A program made the translations under genes and the position numbers. From positions 708,995 to 772,994 of the forward strand of contig NZ_KB893654.1 of assembly GCF_000374145.1 (NCBI RefSeq): a stretch of DNA of 64,000 bases. Direction: 5' to 3'. The notes under the pieces are model-generated. The model was given only the letters and a program-made list of their open reading frames with translations. It was not told the origin of the DNA and ran no database searches. Below, one piece after another: positions 1-9,505 of the stretch (the stretch's first letter is position 1; each line of letters begins with the position of its first letter). The DNA comes from Neomegalonema perideroedes DSM 15528. Lineage in GTDB: Bacteria > Pseudomonadota > Alphaproteobacteria > Rhodobacterales > Rhodobacteraceae.

Positions 1-963
1 ATCGCGCGTCTCGAAGCCCTCGCCGGAGGCCAGCTTCTCCACCTGACCCCCCGCCGCCAGAGCCGCCGCCTCGCGGGCGGCGAGGATCGCGGCGTCTTTG
101 GTCTCGAAGCTCGTCCAGGAGAGGCCGAGCGCCGCAGGATCGCGCGGGCCGACGCCTTGGCTGCGCCAGTTGTTCAGCCCGATATGATGGTGATAGCGCC
201 CCGAGGAGAGGAAGGCCGCGCCCCGGAAGACCATCATCTGGGTCGGATCGAGCCCGGCGGTCTTCTGATAGAACTCCGCCGCTTGCGCGACCTCGCCCAC
301 CTTCAGATGCATATGGCCGATGCGCAATTCCCGAGGCGCCTCCGTATAGATCGGAACCGAATCGTTCAGCAGGCCGATCAGGCCCTCGAAGTCGATTTGC
401 TCGGTGCCCATGCGGACCTGACCGTTGCTCCAGACCCAGCCCGCCGGATCGCGGTCGGCGTAGACCTCGATTCCATTGCCTTCGGGATCGTCGAGGTAAA
501 CCGCCTCGCTGACGTTATGGTCGCCGAAGCCGGTGAGCTGAATCTCCTCCGTCACGACATAGGCCAGCCAGCGCGCCAGATCGAGGCGGCTCGGCAGCAG
601 AAAGGCCGTATGGAAGAGCCCGGCCGCATTGGGCGCGGCGAAAGCGGCCTGAGGCGCGGCCTCCAGCACGAGGATCGGCGCGCCGCCCGGAGCGCCCAAG
701 ACGGCGCGTTCCGGCGTGCGCTCCTGCTCCGCGAGGCCGAGCATATGCTGATAAAAGGCCGACATCTTCTGAAGATCGCGCACCTTCAGCGCGGCCTGTC
801 CGATGCGGATCGGCGTCTGATGGGCGAAGAGAATCGGCGAAGCGGCCTGAGCGCGCATCGCTTCGGCGTTCGGGAAGCCCTCGGCGCGCGCGGCGCGGTC
901 GGCGGCGGCGGCGAGGCTGCTCGCTCCGACGAGTTCGAGCAGGCGGCGGCGAGTCATGGTCAT
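1..963 (-). CDS. VOC-family (catechol 2,3-dioxygenase/CatE-like) protein, 3' end outside window
   Basis: 321 codons are present; the C-terminus lies beyond the left edge. The N-terminus carries a twin-arginine-like stretch (TRRRLLELVG, residues 4-13) followed by a hydrophobic Ala-rich segment, suggesting Tat export or a lipid anchor. Two VOC modules follow: one begins near IGQAALKVRDLQ with HTAFLLP further on, the second near IGHMHLKVGEVAQAAEFYQ with HHHIGLNNW. These are typical of two-domain glyoxalase/extradiol dioxygenase proteins of the CatE type. The substrate cannot be read from sequence. The ATG at 961-963 is followed two codons later by another ATG (955-957); either could start the protein. 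Confidence 0.8.
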   Translation of the reverse strand, partial: MTMTRRRLLELVGASSLAAAADRAARAEGFPNAEAMRAQAASPILFAHQTPIRIGQAALKVRDLQKMSAFYQHMLGLAEQERTPERAVLGAPGGAPILVLEAAPQAAFAAPNAAGLFHTAFLLPSRLDLARWLAYVVTEEIQLTGFGDHNVSEAVYLDDPEGNGIEVYADRDPAGWVWSNGQVRMGTEQIDFEGLIGLLNDSVPIYTEAPRELRIGHMHLKVGEVAQAAEFYQKTAGLDPTQMMVFRGAAFLSSGRYHHHIGLNNWRSQGVGPRDPAALGLSWTSFETKDAAILAAREAAALAAGGQVEKLASGEGFETRD

Positions 964-1040
964 GGATCTCCCCAATCGGTCAAGGGCGTGAAGTTCATGG
1001 CGATGATGTGGCCTTCGCCGCCTCCGCAGACAAGCCGCTT

Positions 1041-1065
1041 CTCCGGAGACTCGTCGTCTCCGGAG
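1041..1065 (-). terminator. Perfect 10-bp stem-loop just past msrB stop
   Basis: CTCCGGAGAC (1041-1050) pairs with GTCTCCGGAG (1056-1065) across a 5-nt loop. It begins 13 nt after the msrB stop on the minus strand. No U-run follows, so it is a terminator or 3'-stabilising hairpin by position only. Confidence 0.45.
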
Positions 1066-1077
1066 CGCGGACAATCG

Positions 1078-1476
1078 TCAGGCTTCGTCTTTGGGCTCAT
1101 GCTTCAGCGCGGCGGCGTTGATGCAATAGCGCAGACCCTCGGGGCCGGGGCCGTCCGGGAAGACATGGCCCAGATGCGCGTCGCATTGCGAACAGAGCAC
1201 CTCGACGCGGGTCATGCCGTGGCTATGGTCCGCGCGCTCCTCGACGGCGGCCTGCCCGGCGGGCGCGGTGAAGCTCGGCCAGCCGCAGCCCGATTCGTAT
1301 TTGGCGTCCGATTCGAAAAGCTCCGCCCCGCAGCAGACGCAGCGAAACCTCGCTTCGCCCTTCGGAAAGGGCGTTTGCGAGAAAGGCCGCTCGGTTCCGG
1401 CCTGTCGCGTGACGCGATAGGCCTCGGGGGTGAGCTGAGCGCGCCATTCCTCATCGGTTTTTTTAATCTTCACCAT
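1078..1476 (-). CDS. msrB: Peptide-methionine (R)-S-oxide reductase MsrB
   Basis: 132 aa. It reduces methionine-R-sulfoxide in oxidised proteins using thioredoxin. All hallmarks are visible: two CxxC zinc motifs (Cys46/Cys49 and Cys95/Cys98), a resolving-type Cys64 in SGCGWPSF, and the catalytic Cys118 in RYCINAAAL. The length matches single-domain cytosolic MsrB. The ATG start is preceded by GAGGAG at good spacing. No export signal is seen, so it is cytoplasmic. It is divergent from olsB, with about 135 bp between the starts, and is probably monocistronic. Confidence 0.97.
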   Translation of the reverse strand: MVKIKKTDEEWRAQLTPEAYRVTRQAGTERPFSQTPFPKGEARFRCVCCGAELFESDAKYESGCGWPSFTAPAGQAAVEERADHSHGMTRVEVLCSQCDAHLGHVFPDGPGPEGLRYCINAAALKHEPKDEA

Positions 1477-1611
1477 AGACTCCTCGCTGATCTGGTCACG
1501 TTTTGGGATATATAATGAAGATCGCGCGGCGTTTCAGCGAGGCGTCGCGGTTTTATGCGAGCGTGAGGCGCGCGGAGGCTCGATCTCCGGCGAGCGTATG
1601 AGGATCCGGTC

Positions 1612-2382
1612 ATGATGGGCTTGGGCGGATGGAGCGAATTCCGGCGCGGACGTTATCAGGTGCGGCTCAGCCGGGCGCCGGAGGACGTGATGCGGGCGCA
1701 GGCTCTGCGTCATGCGGTCTTCAGGATCGCGCGCGGGCGCTCCGAGGATCCGGCGGGTCTCGACGCGGATCCCTATGACGCGCTCTGCGACCATATGCTG
1801 GTCGAGGAGACGGCCACCGGAGAGCTGATCTGCTGCGTGCGGCTTATGTCCTTCGACTCCGGGGATGAGGTGGACCGCGCTTATTCCGCCCAATGGTATG
1901 ATCTCTCCGCTCTGAGGGGCTTTCAGGAGCCCATGGTCGAGATGGGGCGCTTTTGCGTGCGGCCCGACCATCGGGGCAGCGGCGAGGCTCTGCGCATCGC
2001 TTGGGCGGCCATGACGCGCTATGTGGACGAGCGCGGCGTGCAACTCATGTTCGGCTGCTCCAGCTTCGACGGCTCGGACGCCGAGCCCTACGCCGACGTC
2101 TTCGCCTTGCTGAAAGAAAAGCATCTCGCGCCCAAACGCTGGCTGCCGCGCATTAAATCGCCGCGGGTCTTTCAATTCGCCAAGAAGCTGCGCTTCCGGC
2201 GGCCGGATCTGGTCAAGGCCGCCAAGGCCATGCCGCCTTTGCTGAGGGGCTATCTCTCGATGGGGGGATGGGTCAGCGATCATGCGGTGATCGACAAGGA
2301 TCTCAACACGCTGCATGTCTTCACCGGCGTGGAGGTCAGGCGCGTGCCGCCGCGCATGGCGGCGCTGCTGCGCAAAGCCTGA
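1612..2382 (+). CDS. olsB: L-ornithine N-alpha-acyltransferase (OlsB-type GNAT)
   Basis: 256 aa. OlsB transfers a 3-hydroxyacyl chain from acyl-ACP to ornithine, the first step of ornithine-lipid synthesis. The protein follows the OlsB/hemolysin-like GNAT pattern: [20 protein letters not shown] near the N-terminus, the D..CDHMLVEE segment, [13 protein letters not shown] in the acyl-donor region, MFGCSSFDG, and a basic C-terminal half ending in the GG-containing segment [14 protein letters not shown]. The second enzyme, OlsA, is not in this window. GGATCC-rich sequence with a weak GAGGA site precedes the ATG. It converges on dnaA with only 18 bp between stops. Confidence 0.85.
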   Translation: MMGLGGWSEFRRGRYQVRLSRAPEDVMRAQALRHAVFRIARGRSEDPAGLDADPYDALCDHMLVEETATGELICCVRLMSFDSGDEVDRAYSAQWYDLSALRGFQEPMVEMGRFCVRPDHRGSGEALRIAWAAMTRYVDERGVQLMFGCSSFDGSDAEPYADVFALLKEKHLAPKRWLPRIKSPRVFQFAKKLRFRRPDLVKAAKAMPPLLRGYLSMGGWVSDHAVIDKDLNTLHVFTGVEVRRVPPRMAALLRKA

Positions 2383-2400
2383 GCGGCGCGGGGAGGGCCT

Positions 2401-3906
2401 TCAGCCCTCCAGCAGCCGCTTGAGCACCTCGACCTCCTCGTCGAGCTCGTCGTCCACCTCGCGCAGCTCCTCGATGCGCTTGACCGCGTGCATGACCGTG
2501 GTGTGGTCGCGGCCGCCGAATTTGCGGCCGATCTCCGGCAGAGACTTCGCCGTGAGGATCTTGCTCAGATACATGGCCACCTGACGCGGACGCGCCACCG
2601 ATTGCGCCCGCCTCGGCGAGAGCATGTCCGCGAGGCGCACGTTGTAGGATTCCGCGACCTTGCGCTGAATCTCCTCGATGGTGATGCGGCGGTCGTAGGA
2701 GCGGAGCAGATCCTGAAGGATCTGACGGGCCATCTCCAGCGTGATCGGGCGCCCGACCAGCGTGGCCTGCGCGAGAAGCCGGTTGAAGGCGCCTTCCAGC
2801 TCGCGGGTGTTGGCTGAGACCCGGCTGGCGACGAACTCCAGCACCTTGGGGTCGATCTCGACTTCGGGATATTGTTCGGCCACGGCCTCGGCGCGCATCT
2901 GAAGCACGCCCAGACGCAGCTCGTAATCCGTCGGGTGGATGTCGGCCACGAGGCCCCAGCCCAGACGCGATTTGATCCGCTCCTCGATGCCGTCGAGATC
3001 GGTCGGCGAGCGGTCGGCGGAGATGACGATCTGGCGGTTCTGGTCGATCAGCGCGTTGAAGGTGTGGAAGAACTCCTCCTGCGTGGAATCCTTGCCCGCG
3101 ATGAATTGCACGTCGTCGATCAGCAGCACGTCCACCGAGCGGAATTGCTGCTTGAAGTTGATCGTCTCCTTGTAGCGCAGCGCGCTGACGAATTGATACA
3201 TGAACTTCTCGGCCGAGAGATAGGCCACCCGCCGCTCCGGCCGGGCCCGCTTCACCTCCCAGGCGATGGCGTGCATGAGATGGGTCTTGCCCAGACCCAC
3301 GCCGCCATAGAGAAACAGCGGATTGAAGGGCGCGGCGCCGTCGGCCTCGGCCACGCGGCGCGCGGCGGCGTGGGCCAGTTCGTTGGATTTGCCGACCACG
3401 AAATTATCGAAGGTGAAGCGCCCGTCCAGCTTGGGCGACAGGAAGCTCGGATCCTCCTCGCCCGCCGCCGCCGAAGCGGAAGCCGCCTCGAAAAGCGGGC
3501 CGACGTCGTCGGAATCCGCCGGAACCACCCGGCGCTTGCCGCCCGGAGCCGAGGATTTCGCGGATTTGGCCGCAGGCCCCGGTTCGGACGCGCGGCGCGC
3601 GGCCGCGGCCTGAGGCGCGGCGAGCGCCCATTCCACCCGGGCGGCGCCGTGATCGCGCCAGATCTCGCGGAGAAGATCGCCATAACGGGCTTCGGCGCCG
3701 TCGCGCAGGAAGCGCGAGGGCGCGCCGAGGCGGATCCAGCCTTCGCCGGCCTCGGCCAGAATCAGAGGGTCGATCCAGCTTTTAAAGACGGCTTCGCCCA
3801 GATCTTCGCGCAGCGTGAGGCGAATCGAGGCCCAAGCCTCGACGGCGGAGTCGCGGGCGGGCTCCCCGGAGCCTTCGTCGCCGGAATCGAGGTTTCGCGC
3901 CGTCAC
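2401..3906 (-). CDS. dnaA: Chromosomal replication initiator DnaA
   Basis: 501 aa from a GTG start at 3904-3906. DnaA binds DnaA boxes at oriC and opens the origin. Domain I ([21 protein letters not shown]) is followed by an Ala/Ser/Lys-rich domain II. Then come the AAA+ domain with Walker [10 protein letters not shown] (about residues 201-209), Walker B LLIDDVQF and sensor SADRSP, and the domain IV signature [17 protein letters not shown] near the C-terminus. An ATG 54 nt further upstream (3958-3960) extends the frame by 18 Arg-rich residues but has no ribosome site, while the GTG is preceded by GGCGGGAG at 7-nt spacing, so I prefer the GTG. It lies downstream of rpsT on the same strand, a common alphaproteobacterial order. 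Confidence 0.97.
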   Translation of the reverse strand: MTARNLDSGDEGSGEPARDSAVEAWASIRLTLREDLGEAVFKSWIDPLILAEAGEGWIRLGAPSRFLRDGAEARYGDLLREIWRDHGAARVEWALAAPQAAAARRASEPGPAAKSAKSSAPGGKRRVVPADSDDVGPLFEAASASAAAGEEDPSFLSPKLDGRFTFDNFVVGKSNELAHAAARRVAEADGAAPFNPLFLYGGVGLGKTHLMHAIAWEVKRARPERRVAYLSAEKFMYQFVSALRYKETINFKQQFRSVDVLLIDDVQFIAGKDSTQEEFFHTFNALIDQNRQIVISADRSPTDLDGIEERIKSRLGWGLVADIHPTDYELRLGVLQMRAEAVAEQYPEVEIDPKVLEFVASRVSANTRELEGAFNRLLAQATLVGRPITLEMARQILQDLLRSYDRRITIEEIQRKVAESYNVRLADMLSPRRAQSVARPRQVAMYLSKILTAKSLPEIGRKFGGRDHTTVMHAVKRIEELREVDDELDEEVEVLKRLLEG

Positions 3907-4261
3907 GCTTCGCTCCCGCCTTGCAAAACGCCCGAGCCCCGCCGAACGCAGAGCCCGCATTTTTGGGGACGGAGCGACCGCCCAAGGCGAGAAACGCCTT
4001 CGCGCGACTCCGAAAGCCTCGGAGATCGCGCGCGATCTTGCGTCTTCAGGGAAAACGCCGATCCGCGACGGCTGCAGGACGTTCGGGGCGCCGAAAATTC
4101 AGGACGGCGCGCCGTCGCCTCCTCGCTGAACGAGGGCCGGAGCATAGACGAACCCCGTCCGAGAGGCAACAGGCTCACGCCCGCGCCAAGCCCGGCTCCC
4201 GGTCAGGATTCGCGATGTCGCAGGAGATCGAAGGGAGCGCTTCGGCGCTCCCGAAGCCATC
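3907..4261. other. 355-bp dnaA leader / rpsT-dnaA intergenic region
   Basis: No credible gene. The stretch holds the rpsT terminator-like hairpin at its right end and presumably the dnaA promoter. I looked for TTATCCACA-type DnaA boxes and found none, so there is no evidence for oriC here or for classical DnaA autoregulation. Confidence 0.6.
4233..4252 (-). terminator. Terminator-like hairpin after rpsT
   Basis: GGGAGCGC (4233-4240) and GCGCTCCC (4245-4252) form a perfect 8-bp stem with a TTCG/CGAA tetraloop, 9 nt beyond the rpsT stop on the minus strand. The following U-run is weak (TTCGATCT), so termination may be partial, allowing read-through into dnaA. Confidence 0.55.
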
Positions 4262-4537
4262 TCAGACCGCAGGAGCGGAGAGGGCCTTCACGCGGCCGGC
4301 GAGGCGCGAAACCTTGCGGCTGGCGGTGTTCTTGTGCAGCACGCCCTTGGTCACGCCGCGCTGAATCTCGGGCTGGGCGGCGCGGAAGGCCTCCTGAGCG
4401 GCGGCGGCGTCGCCGGAGGCGAGCGCGGACTCGACCTTGCGCAGGAAGGTGCGGATGCGGCTCTTGCGGGCCGCGTTGACGGCGGTGCGGCGCTGGGTCT
4501 GACGGATGCGCTTGCGGGCGGAGGACGTGTTGGCCAT
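4262..4537 (-). CDS. rpsT: 30S ribosomal protein S20
   Basis: 91 aa, a basic helical protein that binds the 16S rRNA 5' domain during 30S assembly. The start [15 protein letters not shown] and the C-terminal [18 protein letters not shown] are diagnostic of bS20. The open frame extends 25 codons upstream of this ATG, but the family always begins at the MANTxSA motif, so the ATG at 4535-4537 is chosen. It sits between dprA and dnaA on the same strand, with about 97 bp to the dprA stop, enough for its own promoter. Confidence 0.97.
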   Translation of the reverse strand: MANTSSARKRIRQTQRRTAVNAARKSRIRTFLRKVESALASGDAAAAQEAFRAAQPEIQRGVTKGVLHKNTASRKVSRLAGRVKALSAPAV

Positions 4538-4634
4538 GTTTCTTGAAACCGTTCGGCAGGGCGTTGAAGAGTGAAGGCGCGATATACTCCACCGACTCTT
4601 CCCCGTCAACATAGGGAGGCCGACATATGGCCGG

Positions 4635-5768
4635 CTAAGGCGCGAGGGCCACGCGGTCGCCCGCCGAACGCCGGAGCCGCCCCGCCAGCTCCAGCTCCAG
4701 AGCCGCCAGAGCCAGAACCCCCGGCGGCAAGCCCGTGCGGCGGCGGATTTCGTCCATCTCCACGGGAACCGGCCCTAAAAGCCGCAAAAGCGCCGAACGG
4801 GCGTCTTCGGCTTCGGGGGCTTCCGCGGCGTCTTCCGGGGGGCTCTCCGCCGCCGCCCCGAAGCTCTCCGGAAAAGAGAGAGGGGCGGGCGGGGGCTCGA
4901 CCGCTCCGCCGATCCCCTCCAGAGCCTCGATCACGTCGGCGGCGTGGCGGATCAGCGTCGCGCCTTCCCGAATCAGAAGATTGCAGCCCGCCGCGCGTCC
5001 GTCCAGAGGCGCGCCGGGCGCGGCCATCACCTCGCGGCCCTGCTCGGCGGCCAGACGCGCCGTGATGAGCGAGCCGGAGCGCTCCGCCGCCTCGGTCACG
5101 ATGGCGCCGAGGCAGATCCCCGAAACGATGCGGTTGCGGCGGGGGAAATCCTGAGCCCGGGCCTTGAAGCCGGGCGGCGCCTCGGAGAGCACCGCGCCTT
5201 GCTCGATCAGCTTGGCGTAGACGTCGGCGTTGCGGCGCGGATAAACGTCGTCCGGCCCGCCGCCGAGAACCGCGACGGTCCCGCCTTCGAGCCCTCCGGC
5301 GTGGGCGGCGCGGTCGATCCCCTCGGCCATGCCCGAGACGATCACGAATCCCGCCTCCGAAAGCGCCCGCGAAAGACCTTGCGTGAAGCGCATCCCCAAA
5401 GCCGAGGCGTTGCGCGTGCCCACCACCGCCAGAGCGCGGCGGCTCAGCAGCTCCGGACGGCCCAGCAGCCAGAGAAAAGGCGGCGGATCGGGGATCTGCG
5501 CCAGAAGCGGCGGATAATCCGGCCCGCCCAGCGCCAGAGGCTTCGCCCCGAGCTTCGCCCCCGCCTCAAGCTCGGCCTCGGCCGCGCCGCGCGGAGCTAA
5601 GGAAATGCGTCGTCCGCCCCGCGCCGCCAGACGAGGCGCCGCCTCCAGAGCCGCCGCCGCCGAGCCGCAGCGCGCCAGAAGCCGCTGAAAGGCCACAGGC
5701 CCCACGTTCTGCGAGCGCGCCAGCCGCAGCCAGTCGCGCCATTCCTCCGGAGTCCGGGGGGGCTTCAC
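4635..5768 (-). CDS. dprA: DNA-processing protein DprA
   Basis: 377 aa from a GTG start (5766-5768), 7 nt after the plsY stop, so probably co-transcribed with it. DprA binds incoming single-stranded DNA and loads RecA during natural transformation; it is cytoplasmic. The Rossmann-like core is seen in [64 protein letters not shown] and [24 protein letters not shown]-terminal winged-helix-like region (residues about 315-370, [36 protein letters not shown]) matches the DprA DML1-like domain. Pro/Ala/Glu-rich linkers join the parts. No other competence genes are nearby. Confidence 0.95.
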   Translation of the reverse strand: MKPPRTPEEWRDWLRLARSQNVGPVAFQRLLARCGSAAAALEAAPRLAARGGRRISLAPRGAAEAELEAGAKLGAKPLALGGPDYPPLLAQIPDPPPFLWLLGRPELLSRRALAVVGTRNASALGMRFTQGLSRALSEAGFVIVSGMAEGIDRAAHAGGLEGGTVAVLGGGPDDVYPRRNADVYAKLIEQGAVLSEAPPGFKARAQDFPRRNRIVSGICLGAIVTEAAERSGSLITARLAAEQGREVMAAPGAPLDGRAAGCNLLIREGATLIRHAADVIEALEGIGGAVEPPPAPLSFPESFGAAAESPPEDAAEAPEAEDARSALLRLLGPVPVEMDEIRRRTGLPPGVLALAALELELAGRLRRSAGDRVALAP

Positions 5769-5775
5769 CGGGGCC

Positions 5776-6408
5776 TCAGGATTTGCGCGCGCCGATGCGC
5801 GGCTCTTCGCCTTTCAGCAGGCGGCGGATGTTCGCATGATGCCGGAGGATCGTCAGCAGGGCCATGGCCGCCGTCGCCCAGAGGACCGTCCGCGAAGCGC
5901 CCAGACCCGCCGCGACGAAAGGCGTGGCCGCCGCCGCGGCCAGAGCCGACAGCGAGGAGATCCGGAAGATCGCGGCCATGATCAGCCAGATCGCGCAGGC
6001 CGCCAGACCCGCCCAAGGCGCCAGACCCAGCGTCGCGCCGAGAAAGGTGGCCGCGCCTTTGCCGCCGCGGAAGTTCAGCCAGACCGGCCAGCAATGCCCG
6101 ACCAGAGATCCGAAAGCCGCCAGAGCCGCCGCCTGAGGCCCCCAGAAGGCGCCGCAGATCCAGACCGCCGCCGCGCCCTTCAGGGCGTCGAGCAGGAGCG
6201 TGGCGGCGGCGGCGCCCTTATGGCCGGTGCGCAGAACGTTGGTCGCGCCGATGTTGCCCGAGCCGATCTTGCGCAGATCGCCCAGATTCAAAGCCCGCGT
6301 CAGCAGCACCCCGAAAGGAATCGAGCCGAGCAGATAGGCGAGCAGAAAAGCCGCCGCCGCCTGCGCCGCGCCGAGAGCCTCCGGGCCCGGATTCGCCGCC
6401 ATCTCCAT
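5776..6408 (-). CDS. plsY: Acyl-phosphate:glycerol-3-phosphate acyltransferase PlsY
   Basis: 210 aa integral membrane enzyme. It acylates sn-glycerol-3-phosphate with acyl-phosphate, the first step of phospholipid synthesis in bacteria using the PlsX/PlsY route. The three conserved PlsY motifs are visible: [12 protein letters not shown] with [37 protein letters not shown], and the basic C-terminal [18 protein letters not shown]. About five to six transmembrane segments separate them. The ATG at 6406-6408 is preceded by AAAAGGGGCGAGC; an alternative ATG lies two codons in. Its substrate is made by GpsA, also in this window (26.9-27.8 kb). Confidence 0.96.
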   Translation of the reverse strand: MEMAANPGPEALGAAQAAAAFLLAYLLGSIPFGVLLTRALNLGDLRKIGSGNIGATNVLRTGHKGAAAATLLLDALKGAAAVWICGAFWGPQAAALAAFGSLVGHCWPVWLNFRGGKGAATFLGATLGLAPWAGLAACAIWLIMAAIFRISSLSALAAAAATPFVAAGLGASRTVLWATAAMALLTILRHHANIRRLLKGEEPRIGARKS

Positions 6409-6512
6409 GCTCGCCCCTTTTCGCGCTGTCCGCTTCGGTCTAAGGGCGCGCGCCGCCGCCCGCCAGAGAAATTTAGCAGGTCTCAGCCTTCCGGCGGAGC
6501 GCCCGCCCCGCC

Positions 6513-6600
6513 GGGATCTTCCGGCGCCCGCCCGATGGGGCGGGGCGCTCGCCCTGTCGGGATCTCGGCGCCCGCCCGGAAGGGCGGGGCGCTTGCCCTG
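6513..6600. repeat. Two tandem ~43-bp GC-rich units, each able to fold, upstream of pyrB
   Basis: Unit A (6513-6556) and unit B (6559-6600) both start GGGATCT, contain GGCGCCCGCCC then GGGCGGGGCGC (A has GGGGCGGGGCGC), and end GCCCTG. Each can form a strong hairpin with a small loop (GATG or GGAA). A third partial element, GGGCGGGCGCCCC, follows at about 6603-6615, just before pyrB. They lie in the plsY/pyrB divergent intergenic region and may be in the pyrB leader. Function is not known. Confidence 0.75.
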
Positions 6601-6648
6601 ATGGGCGGGCGCCCCTATACAAGCGCGACTCTCCGCAAAGGCCGCCTC

Positions 6649-7611
6649 ATGACCGACATTCCCTTTCCGCAGCGACATCTGCTCGGCGTCGAGGATCTCG
6701 CGCCCGAGGCGATCCTCCAGCTGCTCGACCGCGCCGACGGCTATGTCGAGATGAACCGGGAAGCGCGAAAGAAACGCGACATCCTCAAGGGGCTGACCCA
6801 GATCAACCTCTTTTTCGAAAGCTCCACCCGCACCCAGATGAGCTTCGAGCTGGCCGGAAAGCGGCTCGGCGCCGACGTCATGAACATGCCGGTGAAAAGC
6901 TCCTCGCTCTCCAAGGGCGAGACCCTCATCGACACCGCCATGACGCTCAACGCCATGCGGCCGGATCTGCTCGTGGTGCGCCACGCCGATTCCGGCGCGG
7001 TGAACCTGCTGGCGCAGAAGGTCAATTGCGCCGTGGTCAACGCCGGAGACGGCCGCCGCGAGCATCCCACCCAAGCTTTGCTCGACGCTCTGACCATCCG
7101 TCGGCGCAAGGGGCGTCTGCATCGGCTGAACGTCGCCATCTGCGGCGACATCCTGCATAGCCGCGTGGCGCGCTCGAACATGTGGCTGCTCGGCAAGCTG
7201 GAGAACCGCATCCGGGTCATCGCCCCGCCGACGCTGCTGCCCACGGGAATCGAGCGCTTCGGCGTCGAGGTCTTCGAGGATATGGAGCAGGGCCTCGAAG
7301 GCTGCGACGTCGTCATGATGCTGCGCCTTCAGCTGGAGCGCATGAGCGGCGCCTTCGTGCCTTCGGTGCGCGAATATTTCCACCGCTACGGCCTCAACGC
7401 CGAAAAGCTCGCCCGCGCGAAGGAGGACGTGATCGTCATGCATCCGGGGCCGATGAACCGGGGCGTCGAGATCGATTCCGAACTGGCCGACGACATCAAC
7501 CGCTCGGTGATTCAGGAGCAGGTCGAGATGGGCGTGGCCGTGCGCATGGCCGTGCTGGAGACCCTCGCCGAGCGCCTGCCGAACTGGCGCGGCGCCGGGG
7601 CCCTCGCGTGA
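6649..7611 (+). CDS. pyrB: Aspartate carbamoyltransferase catalytic subunit
   Basis: 320 aa. It condenses carbamoyl phosphate and aspartate to N-carbamoyl-aspartate, the committed pyrimidine step. Carbamoyl-phosphate and aspartate loop motifs are present: [48 protein letters not shown] and [13 protein letters not shown]. The frame is open far upstream, but the MTDIPFP ATG is where homology begins. The gene is followed by a start-overlapping membrane protein gene and a dihydroorotase-like gene, consistent with a pyrB-x-pyrC' operon. In such operons the inactive PyrC' is known in some bacteria to be required for PyrB assembly. Confidence 0.97.
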   Translation: MTDIPFPQRHLLGVEDLAPEAILQLLDRADGYVEMNREARKKRDILKGLTQINLFFESSTRTQMSFELAGKRLGADVMNMPVKSSSLSKGETLIDTAMTLNAMRPDLLVVRHADSGAVNLLAQKVNCAVVNAGDGRREHPTQALLDALTIRRRKGRLHRLNVAICGDILHSRVARSNMWLLGKLENRIRVIAPPTLLPTGIERFGVEVFEDMEQGLEGCDVVMMLRLQLERMSGAFVPSVREYFHRYGLNAEKLARAKEDVIVMHPGPMNRGVEIDSELADDINRSVIQEQVEMGVAVRMAVLETLAERLPNWRGAGALA

Positions 7612-8195
7612 CGGCGCCTGCGGATCGTCGTCTGAGGGCGCCGCCGCGCTACGGCGAGGAGGCGGCGCTCTGGGCGCCGGTCCTCGGATCGGGCGAGCGG
7701 CTGCTCTGGACCGGCGAACCCGCGCGCGGGCTGAAATGGCGCGGCGAAGACTGGTTTCATCTTCCCTTCGGCCTTGTGTTCTTCGCCTTTGCTCTGGTCT
7801 GGACGGGCCTCGCCTGGTACGGGGGCGGCGGAATTATGACGCTTTGGGGCGTTCCCTTCGTCGTCGTGGGCTTTCAGATCGCCATCGGGCGCTTCTTCAC
7901 CGACGCCCGGAGACGCGCCCGCACCCGCTACGCCCTGACCGACCGCCGGGCGCTGATCGTCGAGGACGGACGCCGCCCTCAATTCGGGTCGATCCCCATC
8001 GCCTCCGGGACGGGGGTCGAAATCCGTTCCGGCCCTCTCTCCACGATCATGTTCAAAAGCCCCGCCGAATTCACCGTTCTGAACGGCTCGAAGACGATCA
8101 ACATGCGGCAGGGCGGCTACGGCTTCGAATTCATCGAGGAGGGCGAAAGCGTCTATCGTCTGATCCTCGACATCCAGCAGGGACGCGCTCTCTAA
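7608..8195 (+). CDS. Small membrane PH-like domain protein in pyr operon
   Basis: 195 aa from a GTG at 7608-7610 that overlaps the pyrB TGA, indicating translational coupling. The N-terminus is soluble and contains [15 protein letters not shown], a motif common in bacterial PH-like proteins. Two hydrophobic segments ([20 protein letters not shown] and [19 protein letters not shown]) form a hairpin in the membrane. Then [12 protein letters not shown] and a beta-rich C-terminus follow, again as in bPH-fold proteins. No catalytic motif is visible. Its place between pyrB and pyrC-like genes suggests a co-regulated role, but the function is unknown. Confidence 0.8.
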   Translation: MTAPADRRLRAPPRYGEEAALWAPVLGSGERLLWTGEPARGLKWRGEDWFHLPFGLVFFAFALVWTGLAWYGGGGIMTLWGVPFVVVGFQIAIGRFFTDARRRARTRYALTDRRALIVEDGRRPQFGSIPIASGTGVEIRSGPLSTIMFKSPAEFTVLNGSKTINMRQGGYGFEFIEEGESVYRLILDIQQGRAL

Positions 8196-8212
8196 AATCC
8201 TCCGAGGCCTTC

Positions 8213-9505
8213 ATGAAGCCGCTGCACATCCATCACGCCCGCCTGATCGACCCCGCCGCCGATCTCGACGCCGAGGGCGGCCTGATCCTCGGCGAGGACG
8301 GCCGGATTCTGGATCGGGGGCCGCATCTGCGCGAGGCCGGGTCCGGCCCCGAAGGCGCCGATCTGCGCGACGCGGGCGGCCATGCGCTCGCGCCGGGGCT
8401 GGTGGATCTGCGGGTCTACGTCGGCGAGCCGGGCGCGCGGCATAAGGAGAGCTACCGCAGCGTGGGCGAGGCGGCGGCGGCGGGCGGAGTCACCACCATC
8501 GTCGTCCAGCCCGACACGGATCCGCCGCTCGACGATCCGGCTTTGGTGGCCTTCGTGCGGCGGCGCGCGGCGGAGGTCTGCAAAGTGCGGGCCCATCCCA
8601 TGGCCGCCATGACCAAAGGCCGCGCAGGCCGCGAGATGGCCGAATATAAATTCCTCCTCGACGCGGGCGCCGTGGCGCTCACCGACGGCGACCGCCAGAT
8701 CTCCGATCCGGTGGTGACGCGCCGTTGTCTGCAATACGCGCGCTCCGTGGGGGCGCTGACGGTCCATCATATTCAGGACTCGGCGCTTGCGGCTCAGGGC
8801 TGCGCCACGGAGAGCCTCTTCGCGGGCAAGCTCGGCCTGCCGGAGGCTCCGGCGGCGGCGGAGGTCATGGCTCTTGAGCGCGATCTGCGGCTCGTGGAGC
8901 TGACCGGCGCGCGTTATCACGCGGGGCAGATCTCCACGGCGGCGGCTCTGGAGGCTCTGCGGCGGGCCAAGGAGAAGGGCCTCCCGGTGAGCGCCTCGGC
9001 CAGCGCCCATCACTACGCGCTGAACGAATACGACATCGGCGATTTCCGCAGCTTCTGCAAAGTCTCGCCGCCGCTCCGCGAGGAGGCCGACCGCGCCGCC
9101 CTCGAAGAGGCCGTGGCCGAGGGGCTGATCGACGCCCTGACCTCCTCCCATCGCCCGCAGGACGAGGAATCCAAACGCCTGCCTTACGCTCAGGCGGCGA
9201 CGGGCTCCGTGGGGCTGGAGACCAGCCTCGCGGCGGCTCTGAATCTTCATCATAAGGAGCTGATCGGGCTTCCAGCGCTCTGGCGGATGCTGGCGCTGCG
9301 CCCGGCGGAGCTTCTGGGCTTCGAGACCGGGCGTCTGACCCCCGGCGCGCCCGGCGACCTGATCCTCGTGGATCTCGGCGCGCCTTGGATCGTGGACCGC
9401 AAGGCTTTGCGCTCGAAATCGAAGAATTCGGCCTTCCACGACCGCCGCATGCAGGGGCTGGTCAAGGCGACTTGGGTCGGCGGAGCTTTGGTCTTCGAGA
9501 GGTGA
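8213..9505 (+). CDS. Dihydroorotase-like protein lacking metal-binding histidines (PyrC'/PyrX type)
   Basis: 430 aa with the amidohydrolase/class I dihydroorotase fold: AGGHALAPGLVDLRVYVGEPG, GGVTTIVVQPDTDPP, KVSPPLREEADRAALEEAV, GSVGLETSLAAALNLHHKE and the terminal LTPGAPGDLILVDL. The metal motif DxHxH reads D65-L-R-V-Y69, so both histidines are replaced, and the usual TDHAPH reads SSHRPQD. Active dihydroorotase chemistry is therefore unlikely. By analogy with pseudomonad PyrC', it probably holds PyrB in an active complex. A true dihydroorotase should be encoded elsewhere. It lies 17 bp after the membrane protein gene. Automated annotation would call it pyrC. Confidence 0.88.
   Translation: MKPLHIHHARLIDPAADLDAEGGLILGEDGRILDRGPHLREAGSGPEGADLRDAGGHALAPGLVDLRVYVGEPGARHKESYRSVGEAAAAGGVTTIVVQPDTDPPLDDPALVAFVRRRAAEVCKVRAHPMAAMTKGRAGREMAEYKFLLDAGAVALTDGDRQISDPVVTRRCLQYARSVGALTVHHIQDSALAAQGCATESLFAGKLGLPEAPAAAEVMALERDLRLVELTGARYHAGQISTAAALEALRRAKEKGLPVSASASAHHYALNEYDIGDFRSFCKVSPPLREEADRAALEEAVAEGLIDALTSSHRPQDEESKRLPYAQAATGSVGLETSLAAALNLHHKELIGLPALWRMLALRPAELLGFETGRLTPGAPGDLILVDLGAPWIVDRKALRSKSKNSAFHDRRMQGLVKATWVGGALVFER

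Noticed and set aside
1505-1516. TATAAT-like element between msrB and olsB
   Set aside because: TATAAT at 1511-1516 is attractive as a -10, but no -35 at suitable spacing was found, so it is not listed as a promoter.
3907-4261. Possible oriC next to dnaA
   Set aside because: No TTATCCACA-like DnaA boxes, AT-rich unwinding stretch or clustered repeats were found; alphaproteobacterial origins are often not beside dnaA.
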